A DNA stretch of 64,000 bases from Symsagittifera roscoffensis (Eukaryota > Xenacoelomorpha > Acoela > Convolutidae), in assembly GCF_963678635.1 (NCBI RefSeq), contig NC_087065.1:18179623-18243622 (forward strand). Reading direction: 5' to 3'. The notes beneath the pieces are model-generated. The model ran no database searches, had not been told where the DNA came from, and was given only the letters and a program-made list of their open reading frames with translations. Below are positions 11,211 to 24,160 of the stretch, in pieces. Both the position numbers and the translations under genes were made by a program. Every line of letters starts with the position of its first letter. Position 1 is the stretch's first letter.

Positions 11211-12329
11211 GTGAAAAGATAGTTTTGAAATAAATAAAGATACCAAAATAAAAACAAAACAGACTTGTGTCAAAAGTTCTTTTAAGTGCAGACGGAAGAG
11301 AAACAGACTTACAAAATATCCACGATAAATTTCCTTCTGATAAAGATTGTTTGACATCACCAATGTCTACAAAGTCGCATTGTTTTTCTCGACATTAGTT
11401 TTTTGCAACTTCCATATATACTAGAAAACTTTTTTGCTTATTTGAATCAAGCTTGATAGTTTTAACTGCAAACCAAACTTTTTTTTTTCTCTGACTGATT
11501 GCCAGTTTGTTTGTATTTTATTCTTATTCTGATGTGTTTTCATCTGTCAAATGTATCTGGACACTTTTTTCTACGTTTCCGCTTCTGATTTTGTCAAATA
11601 AATATTTTGGTAATTTCTCACATGTTAAATTTTCATTATGAAAAAAATTTCTTTCAATACAATTTTTTTTTTCGAATTTCTGAACTTTCAATTACGACAT
11701 GCTCTCAACTAGTAATCACACGGGAACAAATTGAAATGAAGGCAACCACTCAGCATTTTTTCTTAGTATTCACAAAGCGTGGTATATGTGCGTTTCTTTC
11801 TTTTGGTTCAACAGGTAAATCAACTGCTGGTTCAAGGAAGATTTTTTTTTGTGAAGTTGTTGTGATTTCAATTGTATTCCAATTTCACTTGCAGGATGGA
11901 TTGAACTAAATTTGTTTCTTCAACTTTGTCATTTTTGACTATTTCTTTTTTTAACGTGTTTTTCCTCTGAGCTATTTAGGTTTAAATCTCATTCTTATTC
12001 AAATTTTGGTAGTAAAAGTAGTTTGATTTCAAGTTTCAGCTCGAGCTGAGAATGAAAAAGGAAAAAAATTGGTGCCCTATTTCAAATGTATTGGTTTTTA
12101 GCTGAGATTTATTCCCTTTCTTGCTTCGCTTCAAAACAATTCCAGCTTTACAAGAAAATTAAAAAGATCGGGTCATGAAAGAAGTTTCCACTCTGTTGAA
12201 AAATAACAGTGTTCATTTGCTACCATAGTAAGCTAATCAGTTTAACGCCTTCAAATTTTAAGCACCATATTGAATCAGATCGTCAAAATTTTTTCAATTT
12301 AACTCAGTACTGTTGGCTTGGTTTCAGGG

Positions 12330-13250
12330 ATCACATGCAGTCAGAGCATTGGCAACCTGTTTTTGATCAGCAACATACATCACTCAGCGGCCCCTCTAGC
12401 TCAGCCACTCAGCCAAGCAATATTGATAACTTGCCAGCTTTAATTGAAATTCATGAAGACGAAAGCGTTAAAAGTTTCGCTAATTCTATGATGACACCCC
12501 TGTACGCAAACGGTTACTCTAATGAATTATTTCTCTAAATGCTCGGAATAATGGAAGCTGTGTTCCAGACTTTTTCATCGCATGGTAGCGATTGGGATTT
12601 TCAGCGTGTAAATGAGCTTCGTAGTGAATTTGGAAAAACGTTGCCAATCAGAGGTTCTTCGTTCAATCCCCTCTCTGCTATAAAAACAATTTCACAAGAA
12701 TTGATTAATATTCGTAATCACAATGACCACAATAGCTTTTTTATGTTATACTGCCATCTATGATCTTAGATAGAATACTGATCTTATTGTTGAGAGGTTA
12801 TTTGGAAGAGATTGATCCGAACACTTATACAAAACACGAAACTCATGAAGCATCTACTGAACTCATTAGGCAAATGAGCTTGAACATGATTTCTCAAATC
12901 GAGCGACTGAATAACGTTCAAATAAACGTGTTTCAATATCAAAAAAGAGATTTCATTCCAATTATTGTCTCAAAACCTGAAAAATAGATAATTTTTTATG
13001 GATCTGCTTTTCTTTAAGAAAAACTGATTGCACCACTTTGTTTTGATAAAAAACTTACTACGATTTGTTTTCGAAGCTCGAAAGCAAAAGTTCAGAGTTT
13101 CCAGCAGGTGTGCATTAACTGTTTTCAAATTCCTCACAACGAAGTTGTTCATCAAATGCTCGAGCGGCTATTGATTGATCATGAGTCAGCTCATGTGATG
13201 ATGCCAACAGCCAAAAATTGTTGCCACAAAAACAATTTTAAAAACTTCAC
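12330..13250 (+). pseudogene. Protein-primed DNA polymerase B fossil, N-terminal part, copy B1
   Basis: Polinton DNA polymerases replicate the element by protein priming. Plus-strand blocks match the amino-terminal region. LPIRGSSFNPLS near 12640 corresponds to 'PLRGSSYIPLP', ELINIRNHNDHNSFF near 12710 to 'AIINIKNxDNKCFLWS', and IERLNNVQINVFQYQ near 12900 to 'FEKQNNISINVYGYE'. At about 13250 it is cut off by the junction with module A copy 3. It is broken, with several interruptions. Confidence 0.8.
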
Positions 13251-14019
13251 GCTCTTTTTCTTTTGTCGGGTTACTGAGTTTTGAGAGTTGTCGACCAAGT
13301 CTTCGATGAGGAGTGCTTCGATCTGTTTGATTCCTTAGTTGTCGGACTGTCGGAAACAAAGGAAGAAGTTGAGGGCTAAGCTGTTTTGGTCTTAAGCGTG
13401 CGTAGAATCTGTTTAGCATAAGTGTTGAACACTAAACAAGGGTCAAGAATTAGTTTTTCTTGTCTACTGAAAGTTTTCTTTAAGTTTTTGTTAACGACTT
13501 TTTTTCGTCTTTTTTTCTTCTTTTACAAACTTAGTTTTCCAAATTGCCTGTTTTACACTGACTGTGGGATATGCCTAAATGCTATTTTTTTGTTAAAACT
13601 TTTTTATCATAGAAAAAAATGACAACGGTTTTTTTTAAAATTAAAGTCTGAGCAGTTGATGGAGCATTAAAGACAACGTTTCTAGAAGCTAGAAAAATGT
13701 TGAAAAAAAGCCTATAAAAATGGAGGCTTCTTGACAATTGTCAAGTCATTCAACAATTAAACCAACACCTTTATCGGTTTTTGTAGTTGCAGTAGTCTTC
13801 TTTTAGACATTGGCTAGCTCAAGCCAAACACCGACAAAACTAATTCGTGTGATGAAACTTTCACGCTAGAACAGAGTTGTGACCAAAAAATTTAATCTGA
13901 TGGTTAACATACAGACAAAACTTGAAAATAAACCAGATTTACCAGGCAAAACTTCTTTGCGGAACAAAACTAACAACCAACTTAAAAAAAATACTTTTTC
14001 GTTTGAATGGTAAAAAAGT

Positions 14020-14310
14020 TTGACGCTTGTTTTTTGGCAATATTTAACTTTAAAGACTAAGCAATAAAATACTTAAAAGAACAGAAACTAGGACACTGGG
14101 ATTGGGGATGGCGGATTTTTGGTGATCCCTACAAGGATCATTGGGCTTAGATGATCCCTAATGATCCCTATCTAAAATGTTCATACCCAAATATCCTTAC
14201 TTAAATTTAGCCATCCTTAATGATCGCTATTAAAATTTTGATGCCTAATGGTTCCTATGTAAAATAAATGATCCCTAATGACCCCAATTTATAATTTTAT
14301 ACCTAACGAT
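14020..14310 (+). repeat. TGATCCCTA-rich degenerate minisatellite, copy A3
   Basis: Nearly the same degenerate TGATCCCTA units as in copy A2, at the corresponding place downstream of the capsid fossil. Confidence 0.8.
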
Positions 14311-15655
14311 TCCTATGTAAAAATTGTGTTGGTTAATAACAACATCGTTCAAGGCATTAAGGTGATATAATATTTCTATTCGCCACCATTACTTCGGCAA
14401 GCTATGTTGTAATCCAATTGAACTAAAATTGTGCTATTCGTTTTGCTGTTGTGGTTTTTTTGCGAATTGGTTCTTTCAATGTTTCTACAAAGTCTATGGT
14501 CTTGGTGAAAATAGTTATGAATTGAAACGGTTCAATTATCAACACAATTTTTGAAAACAAGTGTCGGTTAAAGGAACCAAAAACGTTTGGGATCATTTCC
14601 ATTAGAAAAATTCCCAAAACCACTTCAGTTAAAAATTGGATAAAAAGTTAAGTAACAGCTATAAAAAACAAAAATTTTTGAACAAAATCAATCAATTTTT
14701 CTAAGCTGCTAATGAGAAAGCATGTGAAATAGAAAAGGATTCAAAAATAGAATCATTGATGCATATAAAATCAGTAGCATCATCATTAAAACTTGTATCA
14801 TAATTCAAATGTGCAATATAAATCGAATGGGTTATATGATTAGAAAAATACCTGCGCTGACCACCTGTTACAAAAATTGTTGTTTTTGGTAAAGTGCTCC
14901 CGATATGGGTAGTTTGAAGGATCTTTGAGCCAAATTGATTCAATAGCAGATAGCACGTGGTCGGTTTCAAGACAGTCATTTTTCTAACAAATAGGTTCGC
15001 TTCAAATATTTGCAGCTTGTAATGGTTGCAGGTTCTTTAGATTTTAAAATAAAAAATTCAAAAGAGCGTCTGTGGGAAAGTCTGACGGCATTGCCGATCA
15101 ACAAATATTTGTCACAGGTGAAAAAATCAACTCCAGCGGGTCCATAGAACAAAATTTCCCTCAATTCGAGACGCAGTTCTGGTTGAGATGTAAAACCACC
15201 TGCATCCATCGCAACGTTATTGTTCTCAAAACGATATTCCTGACATCAAGCAATGAGTCCTTGGCTCCTTTGCTGTTGAAAATTTCTGTTTTAAAAAAAA
15301 TTTTTGTGCACAAAAACACTATTGGCAATTGAGATTTTCAGTACATTAGCGGAGTGGGTACAGTCAGAGAAAAAAGAATACAAGGAGTTTCTTACGAGGA
15401 ACGGTGAATCAGACAGTTTAGGATCACTTTTTCGTATCTCAGTTCAGCTCCAATTGCGTGCGTTACTCTGCATTGAGTTTCCAAATAGATTTTTTTGCAG
15501 TTCAACAAAATTGTTACGGTCACTGTTGATTTCAAATTCAGGTGAAAATTTGGTGAAAATACAGGTCCAATTTTTTGACCTGTATCAGAGAAAATCAGAA
15601 GAAGTTGAGGTTGCCCAAACAAATCAGAGAGCTATGGATAGCTTCATTGTGTAAC
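14280..15655 (-). pseudogene. Polinton major capsid protein fossil, copy A3
   Basis: Third capsid copy, belonging to the most complete element (13.25-25.9 kb). Block order and content are as in the other two. The 116-aa plus-strand ORF lying antisense to it is almost identical to the one antisense to copy A2, which reflects the recent duplication and not coding constraint. Confidence 0.62.
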
Positions 15656-15794
15656 AAATTCATAATCAGTCTCTATTTTTGAGAAAAAATCTGTTCGGCA
15701 TCTCGCTGGTCTGTTTTTTTTTTCGAATAATTTTTAATTTTTTTGAGCTCCTACTGATGTTCTCCGTAGCAATCCACTGATTGGTGTCTCTCAT

Positions 15795-15986
15795 TGACAT
15801 CAACCATCACCGACTTGTTTTCTTGCAGGTTTTGTTACAATGTTTTTCAATGTTTGCTTAGGAGACTTCTTTTCCATAGCAACATCAACCATTTCATGCG
15901 CTGCACTCATGAAAAGCTTTCTATTCAAATTTTTTGCAGCCGCTATAGTGACCCGTCGTACAAACGCTATAGCAACACAACCAAAA
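15795..15986 (-). pseudogene. Minor-capsid-like fossil, copy A3
   Basis: Third copy of the basic alanine-rich block beside the capsid fossil, with the same EMVDVAMEKKSPKQ core. Confidence 0.33.
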
Positions 15987-16789
15987 CGCCAAACCCACTG
16001 CCGCGTAGTCGGTAGTGTTCAGAAAAATCGGGTAGTGAAGCTTGCTTTGCATAATACTGTTCCATTGATTTTCAACCAAAGTGGTTGAATTTTAGAGTCA
16101 GCACAAAATTATAAGTTCCTGTCTAGATTTTTTTGAGGATTTGGTATGACAATGTCAAGATAGTCAAAACTTAGACTTGTCCCATTAGATAGGTAATATG
16201 GGAAATGATGTTCGTACAGTTCGTTTTCTTAATAAGATGCATCGAAGCAGCGTATCAATTTGTAATCAGTATGATATTCAGAGTTCTTGCCAAGTTTTGC
16301 CTTGTAGCCTAACAGAATCGGTTTTTGGGGACATGGGAAAAAAAATTTTCATATGAATTTATTCAATTACTTGTGCCTATCGTGATTTTTGAGGACTTGC
16401 ATTGAAACAATTTTTGTTTTTGATTTTTGATTTTGGCTCATTGATAAGTTTTTTTATTAAAATGCATTCTTCTGATTTGATAAAAAAAATTTTCGCAATA
16501 ATAAGGGCTCGAAATTGTATTTTGCTTGTGAGCGTTGGATTTACTGGATGTTACCTCGGATGCTCTGAAATACTTAAATTATTGATCAGTAATAATGTTA
16601 AATTTCGTTGGGAAAATCATTTCTGAGAGAGTAGCTCTCCAATCTCCGTCTAAATCTGTTTTTTCTGCAGAAAAACTTCTGAAAAGTTGTCCGGGAAAGA
16701 ATTAATTGATGCTGATGAAATCAAATCTACAATAAATACATCTTTCTTGTCATATTCTGCTTTGTTTCGAATGAAACTAATTTCTTTTT

Positions 16790-17580
16790 CGAACAACTTT
16801 CTGTTGATTTCTTCCTTCCCCGCATCAATGACTCTTTATATTGGAGGGTTTACAGTAGGAATGTCAAGTATTTCGAAAACTTTATCTATAAGTACCTGCT
16901 TGTAACATTTTCCAAAAAGCCAGTCAGTTTTTGCTATCCGCACATATTCATGAACATAAATTTTTCATTTTTGAAGCAATCTTGTTGAACTGTGTGCAAT
17001 CAGTGAAATGAAAGCAGGCCATGTTTTTCCTCTATTCACGTGTGAGCTGATCGTCTGAACAAAAATTGGTAATTTTTCAATATAACTTTAATTCCATCAA
17101 ACTCCTAGAATTTGTAGATTATGAATTTGAACGATCAAATGTTTCGTTCGGCAAACGCAGATTTTTTTCCTTGTGAGTGTAGTATTTAATGATTTTTCCT
17201 TTAGAAGATATTTTTTGAGCTTTCCTTTAAATTTTGTACATCCATTTTTTTAGTTGTTCTCTTTTGATTATTTTTTGAAAACTTTGGGTGTTTTTTAACA
17301 TCTTTGGTCTTCAGTGGTTCCACTCATAAGGAGTGAGATAGAGAATTAACAGCAATAACAATTATTGTACCCATAGATTGTCTTTGGCCCGTTTATCAAC
17401 ATATGCCAAGTCGAGAGACCAAACTTCGGTGATATCTTAGGATTTCCATTCTTTTGCTAACCTCGCAAAACATTTTTACTGCTTTCGTAGTTTTTACTGT
17501 CGTCGTCGACTGGTGGGGAAAAACTTTTTTAGGGTTTTTCTTTTGTCGAGTTACTAGGTTTTGAGAGTTGTCGACCAAGT
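16790..17580 (-). pseudogene. Polinton integrase fossil, copy A3
   Basis: Second surviving copy of the integrase fossil, in module A copy 3. It is shorter than copy A1 but keeps the carboxy-terminal and 'SLVSRLGI' blocks in the same order. Module A copy 2 does not carry this part. Confidence 0.55.
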
Positions 17581-17733
17581 CTTTGAAGAGGAGTGCTTCG
17601 ATCTGTTTGATTCCTCAGTTGTAGGACTGTCGGAAACAAAGGAAGAAGTTGGGGGCTTAGCTGTTTTGGTCTTAAGCGTGCGTAGAATCTGTTTAGCATA
17701 AGTGTTGAACACTAAACAAGGGTCAAGAATTAG

Positions 17734-20700
17734 TTCTTTGCCAAATTTGTGAATAAAGTACACTTTCAACTTTCTTTCTGTTTTGCTGGGTATCGTACAA
17801 AAAAGATTAAATTTTGACTGATTTTGGTTGTCCTTGATCTTGATTTAAAAAGTATCCGTCAAGGTTTAGATTTAAGGATTCAACTCTGAACAATTTTTCC
17901 AGCACCATGTTTGCTCTTTCCATTTAATAGCTTCCAATAGGTCTTGATTGAATTCCCTAATTTTTCGAATCAGTTTTACGGTTTTTCCAATTGTTTTTTT
18001 CATCTTATTTTTTATTACCTTTGAATTTGTTTGCTGCAGAGAATGGTCTGATTCATCATCTTATCTTAATCTGCTTCATCATCCCCATCTCCACTGAAAC
18101 AGGTAAGTGCTGATAGATTTTTGTTCGAGGATTTTGTACGACAATGTTAGGTATTAAGGGATAGGCTTTGGCTTTATTGTTGGTAGAGATTAGCGGCTGA
18201 TATCTCATTCTCCAAATCGCGATAAATTATTGAGTTGAGACGATTTGTCATTGATTGATGGAAAATGAAGGGTTTGAGATTGTGGTACATTTTTTCTATC
18301 CGGAGTATATGTGTTCCGAGGAATGAAGATAACTTGCTTAAAGTTCTAGTTTTTCAAATAATTTTTACACAATTTTCGATTGATTTAGCCAGGAAAACAT
18401 TAACTGACGAAACTAACCATTTTCTCGAATGCTAACCTTACCATTTTCTCGGATGCCAACTACTTTTTGTCAAACTAAATTTTTTTAACGATGAAATTTC
18501 TGTTAACCGGAACATGCCCAAGAAAAACGTTTACAAAAAAATCGCAAAGAAATCAAAGCTGTTGACAAAATTGATTTACAATTCTGACTTTTGAGCATTC
18601 GCTTCACTAAACTTCACTTTTTTCTGTGATGACTGCTTTTGAGGATAGAAAGTAGAACATGATTAGCATCGGTGGAACTATGTTTGACAAGTGGTTAGAT
18701 ATCGGTGGAACTATTTTCGACAAAATTTTGAAATCTAAGTTTTTCAACAAATGACCAAAAATTTTCTCTCGTTGCCTACTGATTGTTTAGTTGTCTGCTT
18801 AAATAATCAATTTGTTGAATGTCTCCAGTTGATTTGAACAATATCAATTGAGTTCAATTCAAACCTAATGTACGTGATTGTTTAATTTGCTTGAAAAAAT
18901 TACTCTTTACACAAATAAAATCAATAGTTTTATGTCGGCCTTTTGTAGTTATTTTCATAAAACGTTTTCGCGGGTATTATCAAAGACAATCCAATATTTT
19001 GTTATTATTTTCAAAGCTGGAAATTTTTTTAAAATCAAAATTCAGTTTTGTTGAGAAACAAAGGATTTTTTTTTTGGTTTTTTGGGTTATCGTGAAGTCA
19101 AAAATAAAATACTTTTTAAAATGATCTGAAAAAAGTACCTCTGAGGAGCCTTTGAAAAATTAAATCAGCTTTGCCGGGTTCCGAAGGACCTGAAACAGTC
19201 ACGAACAGACAATCATTTTTTGACATGATCTTGGTCATTAATACAACCTGGGATTTGGTAATACGTGACCACCTGTACTGGACAGTATTGAAAGCCAAAT
19301 GGCAATTTCGTCGCAACTTAAGCGGTGAAAAGATAGTTTTGAAATAAATAAAGATACCAAAATAAAAACAAAACAGACTTGTGTCAAAAGTTCTTTTAAG
19401 TGCAGACGGAAGAGAAACAGACTTACAAAATATCCACGATAAATTTCCTTCTGATAAAGATTGTTTGACATCACCAATGTCTACAAAGTCGCATTTTTTT
19501 TCTCGACATTAGTTTTTTGCAACTTCCATATATACTAGAAAATTTTTTTGCTTATTTGAATCAAGCTTGATAGTTTTAACTGCAAACCAAACTTTTTTTT
19601 TCTCTGACTGATTGCCAGTTTGTTTGTATTTTATTCTTATTCTGATGTGTTTTCATCTGTCAAATGTATCTGGACACTTTTTTCTACGTTTCCGCTTCTG
19701 ATTTTGTCAAATAAATATTTTGGTAATTTCTCACATGTTAAATTTTCATTATGAAAAAAATTTCTTTCAATACAATTTTTTTTTTCGAATTTCTGAACTT
19801 TCAATTACGACATGCTCTCAACTAGTAATCACACGGGAACAAATTGAAATGAAGGCAACCACTCAGCATTTTTTCTTAGTATTCACAAAGCGTGGTATAT
19901 GTGCGTTTCTTTCTTTTGGTTCAACAGGTAAATCAACTGCTGGTTCAAGGAAGATTTTTTTTGTGAAGTTGTTGTGATTTCAATTGTATTCCAATTTCAC
20001 TTGCAGGATGGCTTGAACTAAATTTGTTTCTTCAACTTTGTCATTTCTGACTATTTCTTTTTTTAACGTGTTTTTCCTCTGAGCTATTTAGGTTTAAATC
20101 TCATTCTTATTCAAATTTTGGTAGTAAAAGTAGTTTGATTTCGAGTTTCAGCTCGAGCTGAGAATGAAAAAGGAAAAAAATTGGTGCCCTATTTCAAATG
20201 TATTGGTTTTTAGCTGAGATTTATTCCCTTTCTTGCTTCGCTTCAAAACAGTTCCAGCTTTACAAGAAAATTAAAAAGATCGGGTCATGAAAGAAGTTTC
20301 CAACTGTTGAAAAATAACAGTGTTCATTTGCTACCATAGTAAGCTAATCAGTTTAACGCCTTCAAATTTTAAGCACCATATTGAATCAGATCGTCAAAAT
20401 TTTTTCAATTTAACTCAGTACTGTTGGCTTGGTTTCAGGGATCACATGCAGTCAGAGCATTGGCAACCTGTTTTTGATCAGCAACATACATCACTCAGCG
20501 GCCCCTCTAGCTCAGCCACTCAGCCAAGCAATATTGATAACTTGCCAGTTTTAATTGAAATTCATGAAGACGAAAGCGTTAAAAGTTTCGCTAATTCTAT
20601 GATGACACCCCTGTACGCAAACGGTTACTCTAATGAATTATTTCTCTAAATGCTCGGAATAATGGAAGCTGTGTTCCAGACTTTTTCATCGCATGGTAGC

Positions 20701-21310
20701 GATTGGGATTTTCAGCGTGTAAATGAGCTTCGTAGTGAATTTGGAAAAACGTTGCCAATCAGAGGTTCTTCGTTCAATTCCCTCTCTGCTATAAAAACAA
20801 TTTCACAATAAATGATCTTAGATAGAATACTGATCTTATTGTTGAGAGGTTATTTGGAAGAGATTGATCCGAACACTTATACAAAACACGAAACTCATGA
20901 AGCATCTACTGAACTCATTAGGCAAATGAGCTTGAACATGATTTCTCAAATCGAGCGACTGAATAACGTTCAAACAAACGTGTTTCAATATCAAAAAAGA
21001 GATTTCATTCCAATTATTGTCTCAAAACCTGAAAAATAGATAATTTTTCATGGATCTGCTTTTCTTTAAGAAAAACTGATTGCACCACTTTGTTTTGATA
21101 AAAAACTTACTACGATTTGTTTTCGAAGCTCGAAAGCAAAAGCTCAGAGTTTCCAGCAGGTGTGCATTAACTGTTTTCAAATTCCTCACAACGAAGTTGT
21201 TCATCAAATGCTCGAGCGGCTATTGATTGATCATGAGTCAGCTCATGTGATGATGCCAACAGCCAAAAATTGTTGCCACAAAAACAATTTTAAAAACTTC
21301 ACGCTCTCTG
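17734..21310. repeat. Module B, copy 2
   Basis: Second copy of module B, nearly identical to 9620-13250. Here the sequence continues past the point where copy 1 ends, into the rest of the polymerase fossil. Confidence 0.9.
18684..19324 (-). pseudogene. Polinton DNA-packaging ATPase fossil, copy B2
   Basis: Near-identical duplicate of the ATPase fossil, 8,114 bp downstream of copy B1, with the same Walker A-type and FKS...QQIDYL blocks. It belongs to the most complete element copy. Confidence 0.73.
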
Positions 21311-22354
21311 GTATGCACTTATCGTTATTTAGCTTACTTCGAATCGTTTATGAATCCACCAATTTGCTCACCTCCCGTGCTAGAAAACCTTTAACCCTCT
21401 GGATGTTCAATGTTGCTATTGTCTATGAGTCCTCAGAACCATTTTTCTTCAGCGTTGATTGCTCGGAAAGTGCCAAGTTATTTCCGAGACCAGAGCCAAC
21501 TAAATAAGGAAGAAAATTTGACTTGTTGGATCTGCCAATCAAATTTTATTGAAAGCAACGAAAACTGTCTGGACCCTCGTCACTCTTTGGGAAAATTCTA
21601 AATGGGCAAACGACAAAAATGATTTAGCGCGAAGAAATATTAATTAAATGCCAGTCAACGCATATAATTTGCAGAACAAAAAAAAATCATCCGATTTTCC
21701 TAGGTCTCAGCATATGTGACTCTAGTTGTACAATTCAAGTCATTCCATCAACTGACAAGAAATATATTTTTACTGATAATCGGAGTAGTTGTTGAAACCA
21801 TTACACGAAAAGATCAAACCGCGAAAAACATATATCACTATCTTTGCTTGATAATTTTTTTTGCTTGACTTCTTAGCTTCAAAATTAAAATAACAACTTG
21901 CCTGAAGACAAGTTTTCAATTCTGGAAAACCCTTTTCAAAACTTAAGCCACACTTTCAAAAAGTTCGACGAAAAGTTGGCGAATAGCTTAGACGGAGATA
22001 AAATTGCCATTAAAGCCGATATTGATTGAAAAAAAGGAGGTTTTCAATCAATTTAGTTGTCCGAGTCTGCGCGAATACCATGACACACATCATTGCTCCT
22101 AGCCTGTGTCTTTGAGTAATTTTGCTCCAACAGCCATGCAAAATATGGCCTCGATTGCGCTCATGATTTCACTGTTTCGAATTTGACTGGTTTCTCTTTC
22201 ACGCGTCTATATAAGACTGATGTCGAAACACTAATAGATCGAGATCATCTAGACAAGGTGGAAAAAATGATGCGAGGTAGAAATGCATCGATTTTTGAAA
22301 AAAAAGGCAGTTCACTGCATACATCAGTTAATTGAGAGAAAAATTTAATGCGAG
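20440..22354 (+). pseudogene. Protein-primed DNA polymerase B fossil, N-terminal and exonuclease region (B2/C1)
   Basis: This carries the same amino-terminal blocks as copy B1 and continues further. A 'CxxCF...H...C..H' zinc-ribbon-like segment (CINCFQIPHNEVVHQ) near 21165 is followed near 21520 by LTCWICQSNFIESNENC with PRHSLGKF. That pair is equivalent to the family's 'CHIC..xF...VRDHCHLTGKYRG' insert. Then comes IQVIPSTDKKYIF near 21750, equivalent to 'IxVIPxxxEKYIxF'. It runs into a tandem second copy of the same region. It is broken by many interruptions. Confidence 0.85.
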
Positions 22355-24160
22355 CTTTAATTGAAATTCATGAAGACGAAAGTGTTAAAAGTTTCGCTAA
22401 TTCTATGATTACACCCCTGTACGCAAACGGTTACTCTAATGAATTATTTCTCTAAATGCTCGGAATAATGGAAGCTGTGTTCCAGACTTTTTCATCGCAT
22501 GGTAGCGATTGGGATTTTCAGCGTGTAAATGAGCTTCGTAGTGAATTTGGAAAAACGTTGCCAATCAGAGGTTCTTCGTTCAATTCCCTCTCTGCTATAA
22601 AAACAATTTCACAATAAATGATCTTAGATAGAATACTGATCTTATTGTTGAGAGGTTATTTGGAAGAGATTGATCCGAACACTTATACAAATCACGAAAC
22701 TCATGAAGCATCTACTGAACTCATTAGGCAAATGAGCTTGAACATGATTTCTCAAATCGAGCGACTGAATAACGTTCAAATAAACGTGTTTCAATATCAA
22801 AAACGAGATTTCATTCCAATTATTGTCTCAAAACCTGAAAAATAGATAATTTTTCATGGATCTGCTTTTCTTTAAGAAAAACTGATTGCACCACTTTGTT
22901 TTGATAAAAAATTTACTACGATTTGTTTTCGAAGCTCGAAAGCAAAAGCTCAGAGTTTCCAGCAGGTGTGCATTAACCGTTTTCAAATTCCTCACAACGA
23001 AGTTGTTCATCAAATGCTCGAGCGGCTATTGATTGATCATGAGTCAGCTCATGTGATGATGCCAACAGCCAAAAATTGTTGCCACAAAAACAATTTTAAA
23101 AACTTCACGCTCTCTGGTATGCACTTATCGTTATTTAGCTTACTTCGAATCGTTTATGAATCCACCAATTTGCTCACCTCCCGTGCTAGAAAACCTTTAA
23201 CCCTCTGGATGTTCAATGTTGCTATTGTCTATGAGTCCTCAGAACCATTTTTCTTCAGCGTTGATTGCTCGGAAAGTGCCAAGTTATTTCCGAGACCAGA
23301 GCCAACTAAATAAGGAAGAAAATTTGACTTGTTGGATCTGCCAATCAAATTTTATTGAAAGCAACGAAAACTGTCTGGACCCTCGTCACTCTTTGGGAAA
23401 ATTCTAAATGGGCAAACGACAAAAATGATTTAGCGCGAAGAAATATTAATTAAATGCCAGTCAACGCATATAATTTGCAGAACAAAAAAAAATCATCCGA
23501 TTTTCCTAGGTCTCAGCATATGTGACTCTAGTTGTACAATTCAAGTCATTCCATCAACTGACAAGAAATATATTTTTACTGATAATCGGAGTAGTTGTTG
23601 AAACCATTACACGAAAAGATCAAACCGCGAAAAACATATATCACTATCTTTGCTTGATAATTTTTTTTGCTTGACTTCTTAGCTTCAAAATTAAAATAAC
23701 AACTTGCCTGAAGACAAGTTTTCAATTCTGGAAAACCCTTTTCAAAACTTAAGCCACACTTTCAAAAAGTTCGACGAAAAGTTGGCGAATAGCTTAGACG
23801 GAGATAAAATTGCCATTAAAGCCGATATTGATTGAAAAAAAGGAGGTTTTCAATCAATTTAGTTGTCCGAGTCTGCGCGAATACCATGACACACATCATT
23901 GCTCCTAGCCTGTGTCTTTGAGTAATTTTGCTCCAACAGCCATGCAAAATATGGCCTCGATTGCGCTCATGATTTCACTGTTTCGAATTTGACTGGTTTC
24001 TCTTTCACGCGTCTATATAAGACTGATGTCGAAACACTAATAGATCGAGATCATCTAGACAAGGTGGAAAAAATGATGCGAGGTAGAAATGCATCGATTT
24101 TTGAAAAAAAAGGCAGTTCACTGCATACATCAGTTAATTGAGAGAAAATTTTAATGCGAG
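20549..24160 (+). repeat. Tandem duplication of 1,806 bp (C1 20549-22354, C2 22355-24160)
   Basis: Positions 20812/22618, 21022/22828 and 22321/24127 are each 1,806 bp apart, and the two units are almost identical. The junction lies within the polymerase fossil near TTTAATGCGAG. The second unit starts with AGCTTTAATTG, as in module B copy 1, whereas the first has AGTTTTAATTG. Confidence 0.95.

Larger units (their letters stand above)
9620..13250. repeat. Module B, copy 1
   Basis: First of two copies of a block of about 3.6 kb starting TTCTTTGCCAAATTTG. It carries the packaging-ATPase fossil (minus strand) and the 5' part of the polymerase fossil (plus strand). The second copy begins 8,114 bp further on. 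Confidence 0.9.
13251..17733. repeat. Module A, copy 3
   Basis: Third copy of module A, joined to module B inside the polymerase fossil. It contains the capsid, minor-capsid-like and integrase parts and the TGATCCCTA-rich stretch. Confidence 0.9.

Noticed and set aside
11607-11909. 100-codon plus-strand ORF, considered as the missing Polinton protease
   Set aside because: Neither strand shows the His-Trp or Cys active-site blocks of adenain-type proteases, and the second copy is shorter.
8296-15654. Pair of nearly identical 116-codon plus-strand ORFs (8296-8646 and 15304-15654) as a duplicated gene
   Set aside because: They lie antisense to the capsid fossil blocks and their identity is explained by the module A duplication. 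The minus strand carries the family motifs.
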